From Mesorhizobium hawassense (GTDB lineage Bacteria; Pseudomonadota; Alphaproteobacteria; Rhizobiales; Rhizobiaceae), in assembly GCF_003289945.1 (NCBI RefSeq), contig NZ_QMBP01000001.1, forward strand, positions 1-64,000: a stretch of DNA of 64,000 nucleotides. The letters are read 5' to 3'. The position numbers and the translations under genes are program-made. The notes below the pieces were generated by a model that was given only the letters and a program-made list of their open reading frames with translations, was not told the origin of the DNA and searched no databases. Below, in pieces: positions 26,823 to 35,900 of this stretch; the stretch's first letter is position 1, and the number at the start of each line of letters is the position of its first letter.

Positions 26823-26860
26823 GGCAACCACAGAAGAGCTGTGCAGGATCTTGCGCTAAG
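26823..26860. repeat. Diverged Tn3-type 38-bp terminal repeat
   Basis: Ends in TCTTGCGCTAAG and shares the spaced AGAGC..G and CGCTAAG blocks with the repeat at 17559/20415, but starts GGCAACCAC instead of GGGGTCGG. It lies at the expected distance beyond the C-terminal end of the transposase relic that follows. Confidence 0.5.
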
Positions 26861-26879
26861 AGCGAACGGATCGTGGACT

Positions 26880-27345
26880 CTATGCTGCGCGACGTATTGG
26901 GGTCGGAAGTCGTGGCGATCGGAATCCTTCAGGCATTTGATGTTCCGCGTCCCAAGTGTAGATGCCGGTCACGTTAATGTGCTCCCAACTCAGCGGCGAG
27001 ATGTGCTTCAGCAGATGATCCGGAATCTCGCGACGTGCACTGCGCAAATGGGCAACCGCCCGTCCTATGTAAACTGTATTCCAATGCACGATCGCGCTGA
27101 CGACGAGGTTCAAGCCTGATGCGCGAAACGCCTGGCTTTCGAACGACCGATCGCGGATTTCGCCCCGCTCATGCAAGAAGACGGCACCCTTGAGCTTGTG
27201 TGCCGCCTCGCCTTTGTTGAGACCGGCTTGGCAGCGCCGGCGCAATGCCGGACTTGAGTACCATTCGATCGTGACGAGGGACCGCTCGATGCGACCGAGT
27301 TCCCGCAGCGCCCTGGCGAGTTGGCTCTCCTTGTCGCGCCGCGCC
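26880..27345 (-). pseudogene. C-terminal relic of a Tn3-family transposase
   Basis: The minus-strand frame gives [61 protein letters not shown] and SPLSWEHINVTGIYTWDAE. It is closely related to the C-terminus of the copy at 18941-20413 but lies in the opposite orientation. Everything upstream of the [10 protein letters not shown] motif is missing, replaced near 27345 by the tail of a different gene. The stretch 26545-26822 contains the IS110 right flank and no supportable gene. Confidence 0.8.
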
Positions 27346-27554
27346 GAAAAGCTCCTGGCAATAGCGCCAAAACTGCGCGCCAAGGGTGCCGGCGACGTGA
27401 TTTTTCTGCTGCTCAATGAAGATGCCGTCGCCGGATCGCTGACGACCAAAACCTGTCGCGCTTTGCGGCGCGGCGGCTGTTCGAACGCCTCCAGCAACTG
27501 GATGCCGTGCGCGAGCTGTCGGGCCGTCCCACCTTCCGGCTGTTTGGGCTGTAG
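27346..27554 (+). pseudogene. C-terminal tail of a DUF1403-like protein
   Basis: In frame with the TAG at 27552 the sequence reads [21 protein letters not shown] then [15 protein letters not shown], resembling the end of DUF1403-type proteins found just upstream of scpB on rhizobial plasmids. The preceding part ([19 protein letters not shown]) is in another frame, so a frameshift near 27430 is likely. The N-terminal bulk was removed by the Tn3 junction. Confidence 0.5.
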
Positions 27555-27556
27555 CG

Positions 27557-28276
27557 ATAAGCCAGGCCTCCGTCCGCCGCAAGCCTGACGATCAGCCGGC
27601 GCTGCTCGACACCGAGCTCGAGCACCTGCCGCCAGAACTGCGCTGGCGCGAGTGGATGGGCTGCGTCGAAGCGGTGACCTTCGGGGCGAGCGAACCGGTG
27701 CCGCGCGAGGTGCTGGCGCGGGTGGTGGAAAGAAACTGCAATCTCGACCTGATCATCGACGACATCCGCGCCGAGCTCGCCGGTCGCCCCTACGAGCTGG
27801 CGTCAGTCGCTGGCGGCTGGCAGCATCGCACCAAGAAGGTCTTTGGCGATGCAATCAACGCCGCCTTCGGCACGCCGGCGGGGCAGGGGGCAAAAGAACT
27901 GTCGCAGTCGGAGGCGCTTGTGCTGATGTGCATTGCCTATTTCCAGCCGATCACGCGTGGTGAGCTGTCTTCCTTCTTCGGCAAGGAGGTTTCGCGCGAC
28001 CTGATCGGCGTGCTGCGCGCGCAGGACCTGATCGCCTCAGGACCGCGAAGCCCGCAACCGGGCGCGCCTTACACCTATGTGACGACGAAAAATTTCCTGT
28101 CGCAGTTCGGGCTCGACACGCTGCGCCAGTTGCCGGATTTCGAGGCGCTTGAGGACGCCGGGCTATTGTCGAAGGAGAAGCTGCTGGCAGGCGATATTCC
28201 GGCCGGGCTGGCGAGCGGGGAAGGCGACAGCGAAGAAGAGCGAGTGGCCGATGTGGTCGACGACCAACTGTCTTGA
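27557..28276 (+). CDS. scpB: ScpB-like segregation/condensation protein, start codon changed to ATA
   Basis: The frame gives a full-length 239-residue ScpB-like protein if it begins at 27557, but the codon there is ATA where homologous reading would expect ATG (ISQASVRRKPDDQPALLDTE). The next ATG is at 27656 (MGCVEAVTFGAS), which removes 33 residues but keeps both winged-helix domains (EAVTFGASEPVPREVLARVV; MCIAYFQPITRGELSSFFGKE). ScpB binds ScpA and Smc in chromosome segregation; this plasmid/island-type paralogue may do something related. Two further fragments of the same gene lie at 17389 and 20453. Confidence 0.75.
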   Translation: MSQASVRRKPDDQPALLDTELEHLPPELRWREWMGCVEAVTFGASEPVPREVLARVVERNCNLDLIIDDIRAELAGRPYELASVAGGWQHRTKKVFGDAINAAFGTPAGQGAKELSQSEALVLMCIAYFQPITRGELSSFFGKEVSRDLIGVLRAQDLIASGPRSPQPGAPYTYVTTKNFLSQFGLDTLRQLPDFEALEDAGLLSKEKLLAGDIPAGLASGEGDSEEERVADVVDDQLS

Positions 28277-28319
28277 GCGGGGCGTCGCCCCTTCCTAAAC
28301 TCACAAATAGCCAGTCAAC

Positions 28320-28532
28320 TCAGGGCCGCGATGACTGATTTTTCGGCAGCCGGTGATCCGGATCATGCAAAATGACTTGGTCGCGTTCGACAAGGTTCGC
28401 TGGAAAGATCACCAGGTTGGTGCCGCCGGCGTGACGCAGAGACGGAAACAGGATGGCGCGAAACCGGCCGTGATGCTCAGCTCCGCGAGCTTCCACGATG
28501 GCGGAATCTTCTTGTCGGAATTCACGCGTCAT
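28320..28532 (-). pseudogene. C-terminal fragment of a RES-domain protein
   Basis: The frame reads RFRAILFPSLRHAGGTNLVIFPANLV and VILHDPDHRLP. This matches the end of RES-domain NAD-degrading toxins, where 'ILYPSxRxxGGxNLVxF' is conserved and includes the third catalytic position (Ser). The N-terminal part with the catalytic Arg and Glu is absent, and no antitoxin gene (Xre/DUF2384 type) is seen nearby. Confidence 0.5.
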
Positions 28533-29078
28533 TCGGATTGCTATCCGCGCTGTGCAATGTCCGCCATGTCATGGCTTCTCCTAAATTCGCTGTGATCAGT
28601 CCGGTTGCAGAGATTGCATCCGCAGTCGGGCAGGTTTGTAATCTTTGTCGACAGAGTGTTCGGCCGCGGGCGAGCCGGCACACCTTTCCGGTTGTGACCA
28701 AATGCCCGATCCCGCATGCGGGATCATGTCAATAGCCGGTACAATGAGGACGCCGCGCCATTGCATAGGTGGCTCGGAACATCCGTCGAGGATGTCGGCA
28801 GCACGCGCTTCGACCATGTCGGATTTGTTTGATCCTCGACAAAATATTTCGCCCTTCTCTTGCTTCGCCCTCACATAAAATAGCTGAAGAGCAGTGAGAA
28901 AATTATGTTTTCGACCCAAGTCAGGAAACTGGCATGGGTTTTGCGATTTGTGGCTGCTTGAGAGCTGCCGGCGAAGACGCAACGTTGGCCGACCCGACGA
29001 GCTGCCAGACTGGGAGAAACTCATGGAGCGTTACAATAAAAAGTCGATTCTACGCACCGTAAGTAGCTTGCTGCTGCC
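28533..29078. other. No supportable gene
   Basis: About 550 bases between the RES fragment and the NRPS relic. Open frames here are short, overlap on both strands and resemble no family I recognise. It may contain an old promoter of the NRPS genes, but no clear motif stands out. Confidence 0.5.
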
Positions 29079-31088
29079 TTGCATTTGCCTGCGGATGAGC
29101 TCCGCCAGGCGAGTGCCGAACTCTCGGATTACCTGCGGAGTGAATCGATCACCCACGCGACATTGCCTCCGGCCTTACTGGAGGCAAGACGGAGTGCAGG
29201 CTATTTGGCGTCGCACTCTCATTCTTGCCGGAGAGCTGCCGAAGGCCGAACTCATCCGACGTTTACCTGCAGCATCTGTTATCAATGCCTATGGACCGAG
29301 GGAAACGACAGTCTGTGCAACGACCTGGAGTTGCCCGGCTGACTTTGATGGGCGATTGTCCCGATCGGCCGTCCGATTGCGAACACGCGGGTGTACCTGG
29401 TGGACGGGCATGGCGCGCCTGTGCCGTTCGGGGCGGTGGGCGAGCTTTACATTGGCGGCGCAGGCGTTGCGCGTGGCTACCTGAACCGGCCGGAGCTGAC
29501 AGCGGAGCGGTTCATCACCAGCCCGTTTGTGGACGGCGACCGGCTGTATAAGACTGGCGACCTCGCGCGTTATCTGCCGGACGGCAATCTGGAGTTTTTG
29601 GGCCGCAACGACGAGCAGGTGAAGATCCGCGGCTTCCGGATCGAGCCGGGCGAGACCGCGGCGCGGCTTTGCGAGCACGCCTGGGTGCGCGAGGCGGTGG
29701 TGGTGGCGCAACAGGATGGCGCCGGCGAGAAGCGGCTGGTGGCCTATGTGGTGTGCGCGCCGCAAGCGGGAGATGAGGCGGGAACCGAGGGCGAAGCGGG
29801 AGCCCGGGGCGAAGATCCAAGCGCGCTTGCCGAGGCCTTGCGCGTGCATCTTGGAGCGCGGATGCCCGACTACATGGTGCCGTCGGCCTTCGTGCGGCTG
29901 GCGGCGCTGCCGCTGACGGCCAACGGCAAGCTCGACCGCAAGGGGCTGCCTGTTCCCGACGAGGATGCCTATGCGCGAGCCGCCTATGCGGCACCGCAAG
30001 GCGAGGTCGAGACGGCACTGGCCGGCATCTGGGTCGAGCTTCTGGGGCTGGAGCGGGTCGGCCGCCACGACCACTTCTTTTAGCTCGGCGGCCATTCGCT
30101 CTTGGCGGTGCGGCTGCTTTGTCGGGCCTCGAACCTGGAACTGAAGTTGAGCGCCAGCGATCTCTTCCGGACACCCATTCTGATGGACCTTGCATCGAAG
30201 CTCAATTTGGAACCACATCTAGGCAATCTGGGAGTGATTCCCATCCGCGCGGCTGGATCGCAACCGTCGCTCTTCTTTCTTCCGACAGGGTTGGGGGACT
30301 GTTCCTACGCCGTCAAATTGATCAGCGAAATGGACATAGACTGTCCCGTCTATGCTGTGCCATGGCCGGATTTCAACGAACTTTGTCCCCCGACTCTTGA
30401 AGAGATGGCCTCACAGGCAGGCGGGGTGTTCATGGATATCCAGCCATCTGGGCCGTATCGCCTCGCACGATACTCGTCAGGCGGGATATTGGCCTACGCA
30501 ATTGCGCAACACCTATTGAGGTTAGGCGAGACTGTTTCGTGCGTGGCGCTCATCGATGTTGCTGTACCTGTAAATGGCTCGACCATGTCACCCAAAATCG
30601 TGAACCACCTGGTTTTGGAACGCCTCGAATCGTTGGAAGACGAGCGCTTCGGAGAGCTTGAACGATTCGCTGAAAAAAGCTCCATTTCCCAGTTGCTTGA
30701 AAAGGCGCAGCAAATTGGAGCGCTCCCGTCAAATAGAGATCTGCGAGACGATGCGGTGATGTATAGAAAAGTCGCTCGGTTTCACGCGGCGCTGCAGGGG
30801 TACGAACATCAATCACTGCCAGTCGCAATACATCAGTTCTATGCCACCGAAATTTGCCGACCTCGCGGGGCACGAGCCAAAAGCTCAATAGGTCCAGAGG
30901 TAACTTCGCCTTTCCGGGGCTGGGACCGAGTTTTGAGTTCGGCGTCTATTCATACCGTGCCGGTTCCAGGCGACCACTTGACCATCATGAGCATTCCAGA
31001 AAACTGCAAATGTCTCGCGCTCTCATTGTCAATAGCTCTCAGTAATTCGGAAAAAAATGGCAAACGTGATACTGGGTGGGAGCTGTAA
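29079..31088 (+). pseudogene. Decayed terminal NRPS module: partial A, PCP and thioesterase
   Basis: The first part is a broken adenylation domain: ITHATLPPALLEA and LIRRLPAASVINAYGPRETTV are in two frames, then from 29391 one frame gives [56 protein letters not shown] and [15 protein letters not shown]. The carrier domain follows, but its core reads HDHFF-stop-LGGHSLL: TAG at 30081-30083 replaces the expected GAG. The same frame then continues into a type-I thioesterase with RYSSGGILAY (nucleophile Ser) and PGDHLTIM (catalytic His), ending at 31088. So the end of a peptide synthetase is present, but its front is lost, it has two frameshifts and one nonsense codon. Confidence 0.85.
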
Positions 31089-31158
31089 AGCTGTAGGATG
31101 CGATTGTTGGCTCCCGGTCTCGTTTGGGTGATTTTGCTCGAAGATGGAGGGAAAATAG

Positions 31159-31869
31159 TTGGAGATCATAACGTTTGCTCAACGGAAAATCCTCATGGGT
31201 TTTCGTACGATAGAACCCGCCGACGAGGATACTTTGGCCCCTTCCGAAGTTGCTGCGTCGGGACGCGCTGTTGCCAAAGTCCGTCGCCGAAGCGGTACTG
31301 CAAGGATCATAGCCCGAACTCTCCTCAGCGAATTAGGGTTCCCACCGATGCCAATCTTGAAAACGCGACTTGGCGTCCCGATCTGGCCAGACGGCGTAGT
31401 TGGATCTCTGGCTCATCACGATACGGTGGCCGCCGCCGCAATCGCACAGAGGAAAAACATTGAGGCCCTCGGCATCGACATTGAACCCGATGAGCCTCTT
31501 CCGGACGGTTTGATTGAATTGATTGCAACCCCCAAGGAGCAAAGCATGTACGACTTGCCCCTGCTGCGGCGGCGGGACCTCTTCGTTTTGAAGGAGGCAG
31601 TTTATAAAGCGTACTTCCCAATGCATCACCGAATGCTGGAATTTCAGGACGTTGAAATTGATATTGGCAGTCGGTCAGGCTACGTGCCCAAGGCACATTG
31701 TGCTTTTTCGGTAGATCTTCTTTCTTCTTCCACGAGCGTGATAGGTTTGGCGTACAAAGTGCCGCTACATGGGGCCGGGACAAGATTTGCTTTCCCAGAC
31801 GGGCCAAGGTCGAACCAAGCACGAACATCTGTTTGCCCCCTGGCGCATCCGCAGTTCGGACGTGGGTGA
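31159..31869 (+). CDS. 4'-phosphopantetheinyl transferase (Sfp/EntD type), C-terminus probably altered
   Basis: The protein activates carrier domains of the NRPS/PKS enzymes by attaching phosphopantetheine to a serine. Seen are IWPDGVVGSLAHHDTVAAAAIA, ALGIDIEPDEPL (metal-binding GIDIE) and DLFVLKEAVYKAYFPMHH (the KEAxxK motif), in the order of EntD-like transferases. A TTG start at 31159 follows GGAGGG at good spacing; an ATG at 31195 is the alternative. After about residue 205 the sequence runs into transposon-like DNA (GGGGCCGGGACAAGA at 31772), so the last ~30 residues are foreign. The catalytic core is complete, so it may still act on the enzyme at 32991. Confidence 0.8.
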   Translation: MEIITFAQRKILMGFRTIEPADEDTLAPSEVAASGRAVAKVRRRSGTARIIARTLLSELGFPPMPILKTRLGVPIWPDGVVGSLAHHDTVAAAAIAQRKNIEALGIDIEPDEPLPDGLIELIATPKEQSMYDLPLLRRRDLFVLKEAVYKAYFPMHHRMLEFQDVEIDIGSRSGYVPKAHCAFSVDLLSSSTSVIGLAYKVPLHGAGTRFAFPDGPRSNQARTSVCPLAHPQFGRG

Positions 31870-32567
31870 ATTGGTTGGCGAACCCAGTCTATTCGTGGAC
31901 TTGTCGCAGCAGATCGGGCACCTCGATCAGCGGAAACATTTCACCTATCTCGGTATTCCAAATCTTCAGCCTCGCCGATGATCGGCGTGACGATCAGGGT
32001 CCCGCTTTCACGACGAACACCTTCGAGCTTTCCGGTTCGTGCCCGATAGGCAAGGCGTTTGAGGGTGAAGTCCAGCATTTGCCGAGCTTCAGTCAACCAG
32101 ATCGCTCCATCAGCTTGCACGCCAAGGCCAAGTCGGTCGCCTTCCTTCATCGCAGTGGAAGGTTGGTCGAGGCATGAGGTGCTCATCGATGGGGCGGAAC
32201 GAGCGACTCCCATCGACCCAGACATCGGCAAACGTAGCTGTCTCGCAATGCCGGCGAGTGCTGCAAGTCATAAAGACGGCGATCGGGCCTTTCCTGTCCG
32301 AAGATGAGTTTCCGATCGGCTTGGCTGAGGTGCAGGATCGGGGCGCGCTCCGGGAGTGTCCGGCGCTTCGTTGTCTTCTACCATAGCGGCAAGCTCGGGC
32401 TTCATCCGAAACAGTCGAGGCCAGCCAACTTCGCGATCGAGTGTCGCGATCGCATCATGGCCATTGTCATTAGCCACCTGGAGGGCAGGATTTCGAGGAA
32501 CATCCGCAGAATCATTGAGGTCCCTGCCGAGCGTCCATGTGCCGCTGTTTCTTGCGATTGTTGGCAC
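31790..32567 (-). pseudogene. Tn3-family transposase relic
   Basis: Minus-strand pieces in several frames read IATLDREVGWPRLFRMKPEL, DFTLKRLAYRARTGKLEGVR, then MFPLIEVPDLLRQVHE-stop-TGFANQFTHVRTA. These are the middle of a Tn3-type transposase (compare LLLEVDARTGFSNAFTHLRTG in the copy at 649-2283). Stops and frameshifts are frequent, so it is an old relic. It lies between the phosphopantetheinyl transferase and the NRPS-PKS gene. Confidence 0.65.
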
Positions 32568-32579
32568 CGGTAGAATTAT

Positions 32580-32990
32580 TGAAGAAAGTTTATCGTTTGC
32601 GAATTGTATTTAACTTACATTAACTAAAGTTTTACATATAATTAATTCCCACAAGCGCCAGTCACGGTTATCACCGTTCGGGTAATCTTATGCCGAATTG
32701 GCGACTATCCAATCCCGGAGCGTCGGGGGCTTAATCTAACAGGAGGGACTGTGGGAGCTGGTTCGTGTCGCGCGCACGAATGGCTTCGATATTAAAGCTA
32801 TCGCAAGAGCTATACGGAGGTAACATACTTTGGAAATGGGATCCGATGTCTGCAGAAAGCGTGCCTCCTCGTGGCGTACTTGATTTTCAAGTCTCCGAAA
32901 AACAATATGTGCCGAAATCGATAGCTGTTCTACGCAAATAATGATCATTTACAAAAGACTATTTCATAAATCGCCAGTGGAGTAGGTAAA
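32580..32990. promoter_or_regulatory. AT-rich upstream region of the NRPS-PKS gene
   Basis: About 410 bases without a supportable gene, markedly richer in A and T than its surroundings, as expected for a promoter region of an acquired gene. It contains CGGTTATCACCGT at 32665-32677, whose core also occurs twice upstream of the phasin gene at 41432-41461. No convincing -35/-10 pair could be fixed. The start at 32991 is preceded by GGAGTAGG. Confidence 0.5.
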
Positions 32991-35900
32991 ATGCCAAAAT
33001 TACCTGGTGGAAAGAAGGAACTGCTTAGTACCATAAAGAGTGCAATTGACCCATCGTATCGGATAATTTGCTTCCCGCATGGGGGTGGTAGCGTCCAGTC
33101 TTTCCGTACCTGGTCAGACTATCTCCCCGACGATGTTGATCTTATTTGCCTCGATCTTCCCGGTCGCGGCAAACGGTCAGCGGAGGCCAACATTCGCAGC
33201 ATGGACGTACTGGTGCCCATGGTCACTGAGGCGCTCAGCCGGTACGGCGATCTGCCTTTTGTTTTCTTCGGTCATAGCGTCGGTGCGCTCGTGGCTTACG
33301 AGATCGCCCGCTCCCTGGAGAAGGCCGGTCGGCCATCTCCCTTCCATGTTGTCGTGTCTGCTCACCCATCAGCGGATGTGCCGGTGGAAGGGCCGCCCAT
33401 GTATAGATACGCGGATGACAAGTTAGCCGATGTGGTCCGGCTCCTTGGCATGGTCCCCGAGGAAGCGCTGACAAATGATGAACTCCTGCATGACTTCATT
33501 TTGCCGCCGCTGCGGGCTGACTTCGAACTTGCGGACACTTACGACCGGAATTTGCCGACACCTCTCGCCGCGGCAATCACCGCAATGGGGGGAGTTCAGG
33601 ACGAAATGTTCAATGCCAATGACCTGGATCAATGGCGTAGGCTCACGACGTCGCGCTTCGCCCGGATTATGTTTGATGGAGATCATTTTTACACCCATTC
33701 CATGACGGCGGAAGTGGTGTCTACCCTCCTGAGTGAAGTTGGGGAAGTAAAGGCACAGCTCCCGGCGTCCATTCGATTTGGCGAGGTCCTGCCCTATCCC
33801 GAACTACCTCTGCATGATCAATTCCGTAAACAGGCGGCCCTCAATCCGGACGCCCCTGCCGTCGTCTCCGAGAGTCGGAGCTTGACGTTTAGTGAGCTCG
33901 ACCAGCTGAGCGAGATTCTTTCCAGACACCTCTTCGGGCATGGTCAGAGCCGTGGTTCGCGCGTCGGTATCCTCTTGGATACCTCACTTGAATACGCCGT
34001 CGCCTTGTTCGGCATTCTTAAGACAGGGGCGGCCTACGTCGTGCTTGACAAAGCTCAGCCCGTTGCGGCGCTAAAGCGGATGCTTGAGAAGGCATGCGTT
34101 GAAATCGTTGTCACCAACAACCGTTTCGCAGCGAACCTTCCGCCTGACTGGTCGGGTCTTGCGCTGTCGCTCGACGAGGGTTGGGAAACGCAACTCGGCA
34201 AGGCCAGTCTGGCCAACTCGCAAGCGGTGGACCTCGATGCGCCGGCCCAGATTGTATTTTCATCTGGCACGACTGGTGAACCGAAAGGGGTCGTTTGCCC
34301 CCACCGAAGCGCTGTGCGCTCTTACCAGTGGCGCTATCACGCACTGCCATACAGGCCTAGTGAGCGCGAAGCGGTTAATCTCTTCTTGGTCCGGGAGATA
34401 ATGCGGCCGATCCTTGCGGGTATGCCGGCCTATTTGATCCCGGACGACGTTATCTACGATCCACACCGGCTGGTTGAGTACTTGGAACGAAATCGCATTT
34501 CCAGAACATCATTTAGCCCCTCGCTGCTGGATGTGCTTCTCGGTAGCGAAGGCCTCGACGTCCGCTGCCGCCTGCCGGATCTCCGAGTGATTTACGTCTC
34601 AGGCGAGGTGTTAACAGCAGCGTTGCTGGCGCGGGTGAGGGATGCGCTGCCGCAAGTCAAGATTATCAATCACTACGGCGCAACGGAGGTCCATGATGTC
34701 TCACATATTGACTTGAGCGAGATCGATCCTGCGACAACACAAAAGGTCGTCCCGGTCGGTCCACCTCAGCACAATGTCAGTATCTATGTCCTGGGGAAAC
34801 AAGGCGACCCCGTACCGCTGGGGTTCCTGGGCGAGGTTTTCGTCGGCGGCGATATATCGAGTCATGGCTATCTCGACAGCCCAAATATGACACGGGAAAG
34901 ATTCCTTCCCGACCCGTTCCGCGCTGATGGCACAATGTTCCGCACTGGCGATCTTGGCCGCATGCTGCCGGGCGGCCAGTTGGAGATTCTCGGGCGTTGC
35001 GCATTCATGGTGAAAATCCGAGGTTATGGCGTTGTCCCCGGGTCTGTAGAAGCTGCTTTGCTTCGAGATTCCGTCGTCCGCTCCGCCGCCGTTGTGCCAG
35101 AGCTCGATGCGGCGACCGGTCAGCCTGATCGACTGATCGCCTATGTGGTCTTGCGGAACAGGTGCAAAGGCTGGGAGGCCGCTTTGCGGACGCACTTGAA
35201 GTCTGAGCTGCCGCACTACGCGATTCCGTCAGACTTTATCGCCGTGAGGGAATTGCCCATTGCAGCCAACGGGAAGCCTGATCAGTCGCGCCTCCGCAAC
35301 CTCGCAAAAGAGACGTGCCCTCCAGTGACAGATGCCGACGAGGTCGAATCGGCACTTCGAGCAGCTTGGCGCGACCTTCTTCAGGCAGATGCTGCCGATC
35401 CGGATCACAACTTTTTCGACTGCGGCGGACACTCCCTTCTGGCTGCCCGTCTCTGCACGCGGCTTCGTGAGAGTCTGAAGATGGAACTCCGTGTCGTAGA
35501 GGTCTTCCTCAATCCTACTTTTAAAGAACTCGCGGCTCTACTCCGCAAGCGCGGCGGCGAGCAGGGCCGTCATCAAAACGGGAAACTCCCCAAAACACCG
35601 CCAGTCTCGGCGGGCAGGGCGCATAGTAGGGCGTTCGAAGGGCGACGAGGCCCCGGCATAGACATTGCGGTGATTGGTATGGCCGCGCGTTTCCCCGGCG
35701 CGGAAACAGTCGATGCGCTATGGGAAAACCTCTGTCAAGGGATCTGCTCGATCATCCCGCTGAACGAGCAGGAGCTCAAGGCCCGGGGCATTCCAGAGGC
35801 TGTCCTGAAGCGCTCCGATTATGTGCGCGTGGGCGCCCATCTCAACGACGTGGACCTTTTCGATCCCGATTTCTGGAACCTCTCGCGGCGTGAGGCTACG

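Noticed and set aside
32736..32948. Small minus-strand ORF upstream of the NRPS-PKS gene
   Set aside because: No ribosome-binding site or family; the AT-rich region is better read as promoter DNA.
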